This document shows positions 38,062 to 46,777 of a stretch of 64,000 nt of DNA, in pieces. Origin of the DNA: an uncultured Nitrospira sp. (GTDB lineage: Bacteria > Nitrospirota > Nitrospiria > Nitrospirales > UBA8639); contig CABVRQ010000005.1 in assembly GCA_902500695.1 (NCBI GenBank), positions 29,919-93,918 of the forward strand. The letters run 5' to 3'. The first letter of the stretch is position 1, and every line of letters begins with the position of its first letter. A program made the position numbers and the translations under genes. The notes under the pieces are model-generated. The model was not told where the DNA came from and did not search any database. It worked only from the letters and a program-made list of their open reading frames with translations.

Positions 38062-38841
38062 TCAGCGCAACCCAATTAACACCACCGTCGTATTATCTTC
38101 TCCACCTAATTGGTTGGCAGTCGCCACAAGTGTTCGACATATGGCTTCAGCGTGCGGAGCTTCCTGGCCGACAATAGTTTGAATCTCCTGATCAGTCAGC
38201 ATTTTGGTGAGCCCGTCTGAACAAAGCAGAATGAGATCTAAGGGTTCAAGCGGGTAGGTCTGAACGGTGGGTTGTGCCTCAGGATCGATTCCCAGGGCTT
38301 TGGTCAACACATGACGAAGAGGGTGTGTGCGAACCTGTTCAGGGGTGATGAGATTGAGGGCCAACCGCTCCTCCATGAGGGTATGATCTTTTGTCCAGAG
38401 CGAGAGCGAACCCTGTCTGAAGAGATAGGCCCGGCTGTCGCCCGCGTGAGCTACACTTGCCTGAAACCCTCTCGGGGAACGACTGATTGCCACCACGACA
38501 ATGGTTGTCCCCATTCCCTTCAGTCGTTCATGTTCCGCAGCTTCTTGTCGAATACTTTCATTCGCGGACTCAAGGCCTTGATTCAGCAGCGATTCTAATT
38601 TCTCAGGTTGAACGTATACAGAGGTTTCAGTCGCGAGTTGGGTTCGAATGACATCGGGAATGGTTTTAACTGCAATTTGGCTGGCCAATTCTCCCCCGGC
38701 ATGTCCACCCATTCCATCTGCCAATACCCATAGTTGTAGGGTGTTATCGATCGAAAAAGCGTCCTGGTTTAGTTTTCTAACCAGACCAATATCCGTCAGT
38801 CCTATGCCAGTCCACTTGTCAGATTGTTGCGCTGATGTCAT
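38062..38841 (-). CDS. PP2C-type serine/threonine protein phosphatase
   Basis: Mn/Mg-dependent phosphatase reversing Ser/Thr phosphorylation. Seen: TDIGLVRKLNQDAF, ADGMGGHAGGELAS, AHAGDSRAYLFRQG, LLCSDGLTKML and GGEDNTTVVLIGL, together all metal-binding aspartates of the family. 259 aa, catalytic domain only. Its start overlaps the stop of the nuclease-like gene by 4 bp (ATGA). No Ser/Thr kinase is present in the window. Confidence 0.93.
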   Translation of the reverse strand: MTSAQQSDKWTGIGLTDIGLVRKLNQDAFSIDNTLQLWVLADGMGGHAGGELASQIAVKTIPDVIRTQLATETSVYVQPEKLESLLNQGLESANESIRQEAAEHERLKGMGTTIVVVAISRSPRGFQASVAHAGDSRAYLFRQGSLSLWTKDHTLMEERLALNLITPEQVRTHPLRHVLTKALGIDPEAQPTVQTYPLEPLDLILLCSDGLTKMLTDQEIQTIVGQEAPHAEAICRTLVATANQLGGEDNTTVVLIGLR

Positions 38842-39611
38842 AGGGATGCAATGAATTCCGGGAGTCCCTGACGTTGAGCCAGACGGTTGTAAATAAGGTC
38901 GGCCAAAGGCTCAAGATTTTTGCAATCTGCTTCGTTATATTGGATAAGCACTTCTCTAGAGTCCGCTTGTCCGAGTTGCCATTCTTCCCACAGACGGACT
39001 GCATCCCACCCCGTGAGTCCTTCAAGCGAAGTCGGGCGATAACAGCCTATTTCCGTCTCAATCGCCTTCAGTCCACCTTTTAATCCAAGGCGTCTGGCCG
39101 CAAAACACAAGTCGATATGGGGATGGTCAAGCATCAAGTCTGGATATTTGGCCTTCAAAAATGGCAGGTCAAAGCCTGAGCCAAAGAAGGTCACGAGAAG
39201 ATCGTATGAGGCAAATTCGGCTTGCAAACGCTCCCCGGATAAATTTTCTCCCTGAATGAAGGTTGTCATGCGACCTCTTCCGTAAATGCCCACCACCGTA
39301 ATCTCGCCATCGGGCAACGGGATTCCATTTGTCTCAATATCCAGAAACGCAGCCTGAGATCGAAAGTTAGGATAAAGGCGCCAGTGGTCGCGTGCTTTCA
39401 AGATGTGGGTGAAGAAACGGGAATTCTGCACCTTCCACTGTTTTTGCGCTTCCAGAATGGTCTCATCGTATTGCGCTTTACGAAACGAAGAAATGCGGGG
39501 AGCGATAGTTTTCTCGAGAAAAGCGTCCCATGTGCCAATCCCATCCTCCCACCAGAGGCGTTCGGTGGATTCTCCAATGCCAGATAAAAAAAGAAATGTG
39601 GATTGTAACAT
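38838..39611 (-). CDS. YprB-like RNase H-fold exonuclease domain protein
   Basis: Predicted 3'-5' exonuclease-type domain (YprB family, DnaQ-like fold). Seen: AAFLDIETNGI with the DxE metal-binding pair, VTFFGSGFDLPFLKAKYP supplying the second Asp region, HIDLCFAARRLGLKGGLKAIE, and YNEADCKNLEPLADLIYNRL with the last Asp. 257 aa. Operonic with the PP2C gene (4-bp overlap). Substrate not defined in the family. Confidence 0.85.
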   Translation of the reverse strand: MLQSTFLFLSGIGESTERLWWEDGIGTWDAFLEKTIAPRISSFRKAQYDETILEAQKQWKVQNSRFFTHILKARDHWRLYPNFRSQAAFLDIETNGIPLPDGEITVVGIYGRGRMTTFIQGENLSGERLQAEFASYDLLVTFFGSGFDLPFLKAKYPDLMLDHPHIDLCFAARRLGLKGGLKAIETEIGCYRPTSLEGLTGWDAVRLWEEWQLGQADSREVLIQYNEADCKNLEPLADLIYNRLAQRQGLPEFIASL

Positions 39612-39721
39612 GAGTCTAAACAGGAAAAGAGCTTAATTCTAACCTTGATTTCATCAGGAGGACAAGCTACATTCGAAGCAATCTTTAGATCGTGTTTCAT
39701 TCGAAACCTAAGCGGGAATAT

Positions 39722-40117
39722 ATGGAATTCAGTCCACAGAAAATCAAAATGACCATCGGTGGGATACAGGTCATTGCACAACTGAAGCCGAATCGAACTG
39801 CTCAGGCTGTGGTGGATGCTCTCCCTGTTGAGGTGCCCGTGAATCAATGGGGAGAAGAGTTTTATTGCAACATGCCTGGGGTCAAAGATTATCGGGAGGT
39901 TGCCACCACACAGGTCAAAGTTGGAGATGTGGCTTTTTGGGGAATGGGGGGAATGTTGGCCGTCTTTTTTGGGCGTACTCCCATGAGTCTCGGCGATGAT
40001 CCGGTTCCTGCTGATCGGGTGAATGTCATTGGAAAAGTGATAGGTGATCCGAGAGTGTTGATGGAGGCCACAGGGGCGTCCCTTATGAAAGTGGAACGGC
40101 TCCCTGAAGGAACCTGA
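39722..40117 (+). CDS. Cyclophilin-like fold protein (TM1367/DUF369 type)
   Basis: Small single-domain beta-barrel protein. Seen: MTIGGIQVIAQLKPNRTAQ, a central VGDVAFWGMGGMLAVFFGRTP and a C-terminal NVIGKVIGDPRVL, the pattern of the cyclophilin-like family PF04126, whose biochemical role is unclear. 131 aa from ATG 39722. A GTG start 30 bp upstream is open but has no ribosome-binding site. The stop TGA shares a base with the next ATG, so it is coupled to the DUF507 gene. Confidence 0.82.
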   Translation: MEFSPQKIKMTIGGIQVIAQLKPNRTAQAVVDALPVEVPVNQWGEEFYCNMPGVKDYREVATTQVKVGDVAFWGMGGMLAVFFGRTPMSLGDDPVPADRVNVIGKVIGDPRVLMEATGASLMKVERLPEGT

Positions 40118-40398
40118 TGCGTCTCAATAAAGTTCGTGTGCATCAGATGGCCGTCTCAGTTATTGAACGATTACAGTCAAGTGGATTGCTGGAAATTCAG
40201 GGAAAACCTGAAGTGGTCATTCAAAAATTGGAATCAGCCATTGTATCCGAGTTGCAGGTGGAAGATCGGTTGAATGCGGATGTTCGGGACATGTTGAAAC
40301 AATTTGAACGAGAGTTTTCAGAAGGTCGAGCGGACTATCAGAAAATGTTTACGATGGTGAAACAAAAGCTCATCAAAGAACGCGGGGTTATTTTATAG
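40117..40398 (+). CDS. DUF507 family protein, first copy
   Basis: Small helical protein of unknown function. Seen: MRLNKVRVHQMAVSVIERLQ, EVEDRLNADVRDML-like central region and a basic C terminus, matching the DUF507 pattern. 93 aa. Overlaps the preceding stop by one base. A second, diverged copy follows 46 bp later. Confidence 0.85.
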   Translation: MRLNKVRVHQMAVSVIERLQSSGLLEIQGKPEVVIQKLESAIVSELQVEDRLNADVRDMLKQFEREFSEGRADYQKMFTMVKQKLIKERGVIL

Positions 40399-40444
40399 GG
40401 CAGACAGAAGAATGTAATCTGAGGCCCGTACGACTGGATTGACG

Positions 40445-40732
40445 ATGAATACTCCCATCCTTAGCGACGAAAAACAGACACATCTTGCACATGTGATTTT
40501 GACCAATGTCGCAGGAATGTCCGAGGTGAAGATCATAGGCGATTCTGCTCACGCCCTTCGTGAAGTGAAGCGCGTGCTGGCCGAGCACATGAAAGCTGAG
40601 GAGGAACTGGTTCAAAAGGTTCGGAGTCGATTGCAATCTTATGCACGGCAGATTCCAGAAGGTTCTCAAGAGTGGGATGTCCTCTATCAAAAAACCTACC
40701 AGGAAGAATTACGTAAGCGGAACCTAAGCTGA
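40445..40732 (+). CDS. DUF507 family protein, second copy
   Basis: Paralogue of the preceding gene. Seen: LSDEKQTHLAHVILTNVAG, ALREVKRVLAEHMKAEEELV and a C-terminal VLYQKTYQEELRKRNLS, aligning in order with the first copy though with low identity. 95 aa from ATG 40445; a TTG six bases earlier is in frame. The two genes are probably co-transcribed and may form a hetero-oligomer (inference). Confidence 0.82.
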   Translation: MNTPILSDEKQTHLAHVILTNVAGMSEVKIIGDSAHALREVKRVLAEHMKAEEELVQKVRSRLQSYARQIPEGSQEWDVLYQKTYQEELRKRNLS

Positions 40733-40861
40733 AAAATTCCTCTTCCCCCCCCCTCCAGATTTTTTATGTTCTGTGAGTGTGCCTCAATCCTTTTTTAGCG
40801 CAGATTCTTATCTCTGGAACTCTCCCGAAGGCCAATGGTATGGTTTGGTAAGGGGATCTTG

Positions 40862-41101
40862 ATGAATAATCGTGAAAAGACCATGCATGCTCTTGGAGCC
40901 GCCACCCTCTCCATTTTACCGGGGATCGGTCATCTGTATTTGGGGGTCAAACGCGGGAATATTTTCCTTGTCTGTGGGATTCTTTTAATGATCATTTCCA
41001 AGCTTTTCTGGCCGACAGGGTGGTTATTTTACATGCAATTTGCCATTTTTGCTGGCTTCGATGCTTTTGCATTTGGTAAGCGCGGGAGAGGATTGTTTTA
41101 A
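40862..41101 (+). CDS. Small membrane protein, unknown function
   Basis: 79 aa with two predicted transmembrane helices: ILPGIGHLYLGVKRGNIFLVCG and on, and a second near PTGWLFYMQFAIFAGF. The GxGHxYLG pattern resembles small TM2-like membrane proteins. ATG 40862 has AAGGGG seven bases upstream; an in-frame ATG at 40835 is less likely. Precedes the secreted-protein gene by 28 bp on the same strand. Confidence 0.7.
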   Translation: MNNREKTMHALGAATLSILPGIGHLYLGVKRGNIFLVCGILLMIISKLFWPTGWLFYMQFAIFAGFDAFAFGKRGRGLF

Positions 41102-41129
41102 CATCTGCTAGGTATATGGAGACCGTAGA

Positions 41130-41996
41130 ATGAAGCAAGGCGATCGTCACTTGGTTATCTTTGTGATATTAAATTTGGCTTTGAGTCTTTTGGTGACCGT
41201 GACAGGTTTGAAGGTCTCGTTGGCTCAGGCGGCTAATTTATCAGTGACCGATTTACTCACATCTCCAGGAAAGCCCATTCAATTACAGGCACGCTTAACT
41301 AATTCTGAGGCAGAAGGGGAAATTGGTTTGCCGGATCAGCCCCTGGAATTTATTGTTCATGGCCGGACAGTGGGCCAGGCGAATACCGACGCGAAAGGGT
41401 GGGCTCGGATTGACTTTGCTCCCAGTATGCGGGGGAATTTACCAATCATTGTAAAAGTAGTGACGTCATCGAAAGTGGATGCCATCGAAGGAAAAGGGGT
41501 CCTCTTATCTTGGGAACGCCGCCGCCCCATATTGCTGATTGACCTGGCGGTGTTAGTGGAAGGGGAACTGGTCACGGATCAGCCTCCGCCTGAACTCTAT
41601 GAGGATCCCGGGCTAATATTAGGAGATGCCCATCCCGCAGCTGCGGCAGAATTGGGCAAGCTAGCTGAATTTTATTACAACCTTGTCTATCTGGACTTGA
41701 CCGGGCGAGGGCATCTTGAAGATATTCAGGATTGGCTGCGCGAACATCAATTTTCCCCAGGAATGATTAGAATCCTTCCGAAGACGCCCACGGCATTGAT
41801 CGATCTCATACACGATCTGAAAACAGAGGGTTGGGAAAAAGTAAGTGGTGGCATTGGGCGCACGGCAGATTTTGCGGAGGTTCTCGTTCAAAATCGCTTA
41901 CAAACCGTGATTTTACCCCTACCACAGACAGAGGATCGGTTTCCACGCAGGGCCATTGTCCTCAATGATTGGTCACGTGTCCGACGGCATCTTTGA
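41130..41996 (+). CDS. Exported protein with Ig-like and HAD-like (App1/LNS2-type) regions
   Basis: Not firmly assigned. Seen: a signal peptide (hydrophobic residues 8-28, cleavage near LAQAA), an Ig-like segment SPGKPIQLQARLTNSE to GNLPIIVKVVTSS (about 44-115), then ILLIDLAVLVEGEL and a region with AAAELGKLAEFYYNLVYLDL and GWEKVSGGIGRTADFAEVLV. The latter order resembles swapped HAD phosphatase-like proteins (DxD-like strand, later K and D), but the first strand reads DLA, so activity is doubtful. 288 aa. Follows a small membrane-protein gene. Confidence 0.65.
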   Translation: MKQGDRHLVIFVILNLALSLLVTVTGLKVSLAQAANLSVTDLLTSPGKPIQLQARLTNSEAEGEIGLPDQPLEFIVHGRTVGQANTDAKGWARIDFAPSMRGNLPIIVKVVTSSKVDAIEGKGVLLSWERRRPILLIDLAVLVEGELVTDQPPPELYEDPGLILGDAHPAAAAELGKLAEFYYNLVYLDLTGRGHLEDIQDWLREHQFSPGMIRILPKTPTALIDLIHDLKTEGWEKVSGGIGRTADFAEVLVQNRLQTVILPLPQTEDRFPRRAIVLNDWSRVRRHL

Positions 41997-42108
41997 TGAA
42001 GACATTCAGCAAATTGCAGACGGACGAATGGTCCGACGATGAAGGTTTATATTTCGCCATGCCATATAATTTTCTGCTCATGTGATAAATAGTAGGGGAG
42101 ATGTTTTG

Positions 42109-43488
42109 GTGAAGGCCGTACGACCTAAAACCCGTTTTGTGTGTCAGGAATGTGGACATCAAGGCGTCCGCTGGAGCGGACGGTGTCCTGAATGCGCGCA
42201 ATGGAATTCCTTACGGGAGGAGGTTGATCGAGATCTTTCAACTCTCCAACAGCGAAGTGTCGCCGGGGGAACACCAGAGGCTGTTCCCATCAGCTCCATC
42301 GTGCAGACACAGGAGTTTCGTCTTCAGGCTGGTATTGAGGAATTGAATCGAGTGCTTGGTGGGGGAGTGGTTCCAGGATCGGTGATCTTGATTGGAGGCG
42401 ATCCTGGAATTGGTAAAACGACACTCCTGCTCCAAACCCTGGCCTCATTGGGAACGGCCAAACAGGTCGGGTTGTATGTATCGGGAGAAGAATCTCCTCA
42501 GCAAATTAAAATGCGGGCGGATCGCATAGGTATTCAATCGCCCAACCTGTATGTGGCTGCTGCGACATCCCTGGAAGAAATTTTCAAAGTGGCTGAGCAG
42601 GTGAATCCCGGTGTCATCGTCGTCGATTCTATTCAAACGGTCTTTACTCAGGAACTCACATCAGCGCCCGGTAGTGTCAGCCAGGTTCAGGAGGTTGGCT
42701 GTCGCCTGATGTGGTATGCCAAGCGGACGCATGTCCCTATCTTTATTATCGGGCATGTGACGAAGGAAGGCGTGATTGCCGGGCCAAGGCTACTGGAGCA
42801 TATTGTCGATACGGTGTTGTATTTCGAAGGAGATAAAGGACAGAGCTATCGTATTCTTCGAGCGGTGAAAAACCGGTTCGGGCCGACCAATGAAATCGGG
42901 GTCTTTGAAATGAAGGATGAGGGGCTGACCGAGGTTGGGAATCCATCAGAACTGTTTTTGACGGGGCGAATCGGACATGGCGCCGGATCTGTTGTCGTGT
43001 CGAGCGTGGAAGGCTCTAGGCCTTTATTAGTGGAGTTGCAGGCACTGGTGGCGGAGACGACCTATCCTATGCCGAAACGTATGGCCAAAGGTGTAGAAGT
43101 GAATCGGGTGTCGTTGTTGTTGGCCGTTCTGGAAAAGCGACTCGGGTTGCACTTTGCCGGGTACGATGTGTACGTGAATGTGGTGGGGGGGCTTCGGATC
43201 GATGAGCCAACGGTGGACGTGGGCATCGTCTGTGCTGTGCTTTCGAGCTTTCGAGAATTGGCCTTGGACCCAAGATTGGTTGTGATGGGAGAGGTCGGGT
43301 TAGGCGGAGAAGTCCGGCCGGTACAGCATGCGGACCTGCGTATTCGTGAGGCGATGAAATTGGGGTTTCAACGTTGCGTGGTGCCTGAGCCGAATCTGAA
43401 CCAATGGAAACCTGTGGCTGGCATGGAAGTCGTGGGGATTCGTGACATTGGCGACATTTGGGAAACGGTTGTCAGTCATGCCTCATAA
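42109..43488 (+). CDS. radA: DNA repair protein RadA
   Basis: RecA-like branch-migration helicase for homologous recombination. Seen: an N-terminal zinc finger CQECG...CPEC, Walker A GGDPGIGKTT, the RadA-specific KNRFG motif, and a C-terminal Lon-like domain with MAKGVEVNRVSLLLAVLEKR. 459 aa. Start: GTG 42109 lies 8 bases after AGGGGAG and directly before KAVRPKTRFVCQECG, the family N terminus; in-frame GTG 42082 precedes the ribosome-binding site. Nearly abuts the next lipoprotein gene. Confidence 0.95.
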   Translation: MKAVRPKTRFVCQECGHQGVRWSGRCPECAQWNSLREEVDRDLSTLQQRSVAGGTPEAVPISSIVQTQEFRLQAGIEELNRVLGGGVVPGSVILIGGDPGIGKTTLLLQTLASLGTAKQVGLYVSGEESPQQIKMRADRIGIQSPNLYVAAATSLEEIFKVAEQVNPGVIVVDSIQTVFTQELTSAPGSVSQVQEVGCRLMWYAKRTHVPIFIIGHVTKEGVIAGPRLLEHIVDTVLYFEGDKGQSYRILRAVKNRFGPTNEIGVFEMKDEGLTEVGNPSELFLTGRIGHGAGSVVVSSVEGSRPLLVELQALVAETTYPMPKRMAKGVEVNRVSLLLAVLEKRLGLHFAGYDVYVNVVGGLRIDEPTVDVGIVCAVLSSFRELALDPRLVVMGEVGLGGEVRPVQHADLRIREAMKLGFQRCVVPEPNLNQWKPVAGMEVVGIRDIGDIWETVVSHAS

Positions 43489-43515
43489 ATGGCGCGTGCA
43501 GGCGGACTATTTACG

Positions 43516-44298
43516 ATGAATGCTGCAAGTCGATGGGCTCTGTTGCCGGTGGTGTTGCTCGTCGGATGCGCCGGAATGTTACAAGAATCGTTACGACCGC
43601 TTGAAGACGGGCAAGAGCAGCAGGTACTTCAATCCTTGCGTCAAAAGGAGTTGACCATTCTCACTCTACGAGGATTATTTCACGGGTCAATTTCCGGTTC
43701 CGGCGTTCCTTTTTCCCAAAATATTCTTGGGACAGTTTCGTACGTGCGACCCGATGTCTTGGACTTGAAAGGCTTTATTCGAATGGGTGTGCCCGTGATG
43801 GATTTTCATCGCAAGGGGAACGAGTATGAACTGAATTTTCCCGCTGAAGGTAAGGTGGTCACCGGAAAAATGGAGGAAACCCAGGAGCGTACAGCATGGG
43901 ATCACACTGTGATGCTGAGTATTCGTGCCCTGGATGCCGTGTTGGGAAAGATTTCCGGGGGATCAAGTAAAGAAGCCCGCGTGTGGAAAAGTAACGAACG
44001 TTACCGCATCGATCTGCCTCAAAACCCATCCTCAGCCACGGCATCTCCAGACGATTTTACCGTCAGGACCTGGGTGGATGCCCAGACCATGGACCTGATA
44101 TCGATTGAATATCGACGCTCGTTTGATGATATCGTCGTATCCGTGGAATGTGAAGATTATCGAGAGGTGCCAGTTACCACTGCCGAAGAGAGCTCACCGG
44201 TTCGATTGCCGTTTCTGGTTCGGGCGACAGACTATCGACCCAGCGGAGGATCCATTACCCTGCATTTCAAGGAATTTATCGTCAATGCGGCCTCCTAG
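43516..44298 (+). CDS. Outer-membrane lipoprotein, LolB/LppX-like fold
   Basis: Predicted lipoprotein with a lipid-binding half-barrel fold. Seen: lipobox LLVGC with Cys18 counted from ATG 43516, RGLFHGSISGSGVPFSQNIL and YVRPDVLDLKGFIRMGVPV, a pattern like LolB or DUF4292 proteins that shield a lipid. 260 aa. ATG 43489, directly after the radA stop, is an alternative start adding nine residues; 43516 gives a better-proportioned signal. Might act in lipoprotein sorting, but this is inference. Confidence 0.72.
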   Translation: MNAASRWALLPVVLLVGCAGMLQESLRPLEDGQEQQVLQSLRQKELTILTLRGLFHGSISGSGVPFSQNILGTVSYVRPDVLDLKGFIRMGVPVMDFHRKGNEYELNFPAEGKVVTGKMEETQERTAWDHTVMLSIRALDAVLGKISGGSSKEARVWKSNERYRIDLPQNPSSATASPDDFTVRTWVDAQTMDLISIEYRRSFDDIVVSVECEDYREVPVTTAEESSPVRLPFLVRATDYRPSGGSITLHFKEFIVNAAS

Positions 44299-44353
44299 TT
44301 GTCCTTATGCGTCAAGCCACCACTAATCAGCATGTTGGGAGTCAAGAACCTCT

Positions 44354-45049
44354 ATGCTGTTTTTAGCTCTAGAGTCCGCCACCTCTCATCAGAGTGTGGC
44401 CGTGTTTCGGGACCAACAGCTGTTAGGCAGTCTGGACTGTGAGTCAGGGCGGCCTCTGACCCCACAACTCATTCCCACAATCGATAGGCTGTTATCTTCG
44501 GTCTCTTTGCAGTTATCAAATCTTGAAGGTTTGGTGGTGTCTATTGGTCCGGGGACTTTCACCGGATTACGAGTGGGACTAGCGACAATGACAGCCTTTC
44601 GGCTGGCTTTCCAGATTCCTTTGGTTGGAGTTTCCACACTCGAAGGGCTTGCCTGGAATCATCCTGTTACCGATCTCCCTCTGCTCAGCACTATCGGTAT
44701 TCGCCAGGGAGTAGTGTATTGGGCACTGTTCCGTTGGGAGAATCAACAGATCGTGTGCGTGAAAGAGTCTCAAATCGGGGACATCATTGACGTCTGTGGT
44801 GCCCTGTCCGAACCGACCATTGTGCTCGGAGATGGGTGGATACAGAACCGGGAGACTCTCCTTTCAAAAGGGTTCTCTTTTGCCGAAGCTCCTGCTGAGG
44901 AGCAATGGCCATCGGCCAAAGGGACCGGCATGGCAGGACGGGTATTGCTGGAACGAGGGGTTCTCCTTCCTCAAGGCTGCACCCCACATTATATTCAGCC
45001 ATCGTATGCAGAAATATCAAACACTAAAAGCTTGAATCCCATCGGGTGA
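44354..45049 (+). CDS. tsaB: tRNA threonylcarbamoyladenosine biosynthesis protein TsaB
   Basis: Partner of TsaD in forming t6A37 on ANN-decoding tRNAs. Seen: MLFLALESATSHQSVAVF, GLVVSIGPGTFTGLRVGLAT and the shortened ASKHA fold without the metal site of TsaD. 231 aa. Followed by rimI 41 bp later, a common pairing. Confidence 0.93.
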   Translation: MLFLALESATSHQSVAVFRDQQLLGSLDCESGRPLTPQLIPTIDRLLSSVSLQLSNLEGLVVSIGPGTFTGLRVGLATMTAFRLAFQIPLVGVSTLEGLAWNHPVTDLPLLSTIGIRQGVVYWALFRWENQQIVCVKESQIGDIIDVCGALSEPTIVLGDGWIQNRETLLSKGFSFAEAPAEEQWPSAKGTGMAGRVLLERGVLLPQGCTPHYIQPSYAEISNTKSLNPIG

Positions 45050-45090
45050 GACTTCTTGGTACCTGTTCGTGTGACATAGAGGAGTGAAGG

Positions 45091-45636
45091 ATGTTCACAA
45101 AGGACCGTGTCGTGGATACTGATCCATTTCACATTGAGGCCATTCGATTGGCCACATTGGCTGATCTGGACGCATTGGTGAGTCTGGAAGAGTCCTGCTT
45201 TGCTGTTCCCTGGTCAAGAAAAAGCTTTGAAGCTGAATTGCACGGGAATTCCTTCAGCCAAATTCTTGTCATTCCGGGTCCAAAGGAACAACCGGAAATT
45301 CCCTTGCTGGCCTATATCTGCGTGTGGGTGATCTTTGAAGAAATCCGCTTTTTAAATCTGGCGGTTCACCCTCATTTTCGTAGAAATGGGTTGGGTAAAC
45401 AGTTAATTCTACAAGCATTATGCATTGGGAGTGCTCAAGGATGTTGTCGGGGGATGTTGGAGGTTCGGGACTCCAATCAGATGGCAAAACAACTCTATGA
45501 GTTCTTTAAATTTAAGGAATATGGCAGAAGAAGCTCCTACTATACGAATCCTAGCGAGGATGCTATCCTTATGATCCTGGAGCCTATTTCCAGGCCAATT
45601 TCTGTCGAAAATGATCTAGAGGAAGTCCAGGTCTAA
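45091..45636 (+). CDS. rimI: Ribosomal-protein-S18-alanine N-acetyltransferase RimI-like
   Basis: GNAT acetyltransferase. Seen: IRLATLADLDALVSLEESCF, VPWSRKSFEAEL, LNLAVHPHFRRNGLGKQLI with the acetyl-CoA pyrophosphate loop, and LEVRDSNQMAKQLYEFFKF. 181 aa, slightly long because of an N-terminal 15-residue lead and an acidic C terminus. Adjacent to tsaB, which supports RimI over other GNATs. Confidence 0.88.
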   Translation: MFTKDRVVDTDPFHIEAIRLATLADLDALVSLEESCFAVPWSRKSFEAELHGNSFSQILVIPGPKEQPEIPLLAYICVWVIFEEIRFLNLAVHPHFRRNGLGKQLILQALCIGSAQGCCRGMLEVRDSNQMAKQLYEFFKFKEYGRRSSYYTNPSEDAILMILEPISRPISVENDLEEVQV

Positions 45637-45695
45637 TGCAAAGAGGAGACGCTTACCAGTTCAATATTCACTACTAACACAGGAGGGCACCGAAA

Positions 45696-45938
45696 GTGAC
45701 GGACGAACAAATCGCCGAAAATTTGCGGGCATCCAATGTGGAGTATCAGGAGTTGGAGGAATCCCATCACCGGTTGGATCTGGAACTCCAGCAGGTATTG
45801 AAACACCATGTGTTGACTCCTCAGGAAGAAATTCTTAAAAAACATTTGCAAAAAGAAAAACTTGGCAAGAAAGATCGAATGGCTGCTCTTATTCGTGAAC
45901 ATCGTGCCTCATGTGATAATGCCAAAACATCTGGATAA
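45696..45938 (+). CDS. YdcH/DUF465 family small protein
   Basis: 80 aa, helical and highly charged. Seen: YQELEESHHRLDLELQQVLK and EILKKHLQKEKLGKKDRMAA, the DUF465 (YdcH) two-helix pattern of unknown function. The start is GTG 45696 with AGGAGG 9 bases upstream. Sits between rimI and tatC. Confidence 0.88.
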   Translation: MTDEQIAENLRASNVEYQELEESHHRLDLELQQVLKHHVLTPQEEILKKHLQKEKLGKKDRMAALIREHRASCDNAKTSG

Positions 45939-45976
45939 TCCGAACGGTTGCTTCGCACGCTAAGCCCCACTTTCTA

Positions 45977-46777
45977 ATGGCTGCTTTTTCCCCTACCATG
46001 GCCATGAATGCGGTGGTGCATCCCCTTCAGCGCCACATTCGTGATATTAAACGCCGGTTACTGATCGTGGGAGCCACGATCATGGTGTTTTTTGTTATAG
46101 CGTTTTCCTATTCTTCCATTCTGATCGACTGGTTCAAGCGGCCCTTTGAAGATGATCTGATTTTTTACGCCCCGGCTGAGGCATTATTTGCCTCCATAAA
46201 AATTTCTTTTATGGCGGCGGTGATTGCCAGTGTCCCTATCATTCTGTACCAATTTTGGAAATTTATTGAGCCCGCATTGCTTCAGAAAGAACAACGATGG
46301 GCGGTGCCGCTTTTCTTCCTGGGGTTGGGATTTTTCCTTTTGGGGTTGGCCTTTTGCAATATGGTGATCCTGCCGTTGGTCATCGACTTTTTTGTGACGT
46401 TTGGCATGGATCGGGCGATTACTCCAGAATTAGCCGTCGGAACCTATGTCGACTTTAACGTCAAGTTTCTCCTGGCATTTGGCTTTGCGTTTGAAATTCC
46501 ACTGGTCATTTCTCTTCTGTCTCGTGCCGGGGTCATTCAGGCGTCTGCCCTCATTCGCTTTCGCAAGCATGCTGCTCTGGTGTCGTTGATACTTTCAGCC
46601 GTGATCACGCCGGATGCGACAATGTTCACCATGTTGTTAATGGCTGTCCCGTTGATCCTCCTGTATGAAATAGGCATTTTAGGCGCAAAGGTCTTTGGAC
46701 GTGTTTCTCAGCCGGCGGGGGAAAAAAGTCAAACGACTGAGGGGAATGAGGAAGTGGCTGATGAAGAAAAAGACTAA
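45977..46777 (+). CDS. tatC: Sec-independent translocase subunit TatC
   Basis: Receptor core of the twin-arginine export system in the inner membrane. Seen: HPLQRHIRDIKRRLLIVGAT, six TM helices, FWKFIEPALLQKEQRW, the conserved FEIPLVISLLSRAG region and VSLILSAVITPDATMFTMLL. 266 aa with an acidic tail. It gives an export route for the Tat-dependent molybdoenzyme at 18.1 kb. No tatA lies next to it. Its end overlaps the following propeller gene by 17 bp. Confidence 0.95.
   Translation: MAAFSPTMAMNAVVHPLQRHIRDIKRRLLIVGATIMVFFVIAFSYSSILIDWFKRPFEDDLIFYAPAEALFASIKISFMAAVIASVPIILYQFWKFIEPALLQKEQRWAVPLFFLGLGFFLLGLAFCNMVILPLVIDFFVTFGMDRAITPELAVGTYVDFNVKFLLAFGFAFEIPLVISLLSRAGVIQASALIRFRKHAALVSLILSAVITPDATMFTMLLMAVPLILLYEIGILGAKVFGRVSQPAGEKSQTTEGNEEVADEEKD

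Noticed and set aside
41130..41996. Confident assignment as an active HAD phosphatase
   Set aside because: The first motif strand lacks the DxD pair, so only a loose structural resemblance is supported.
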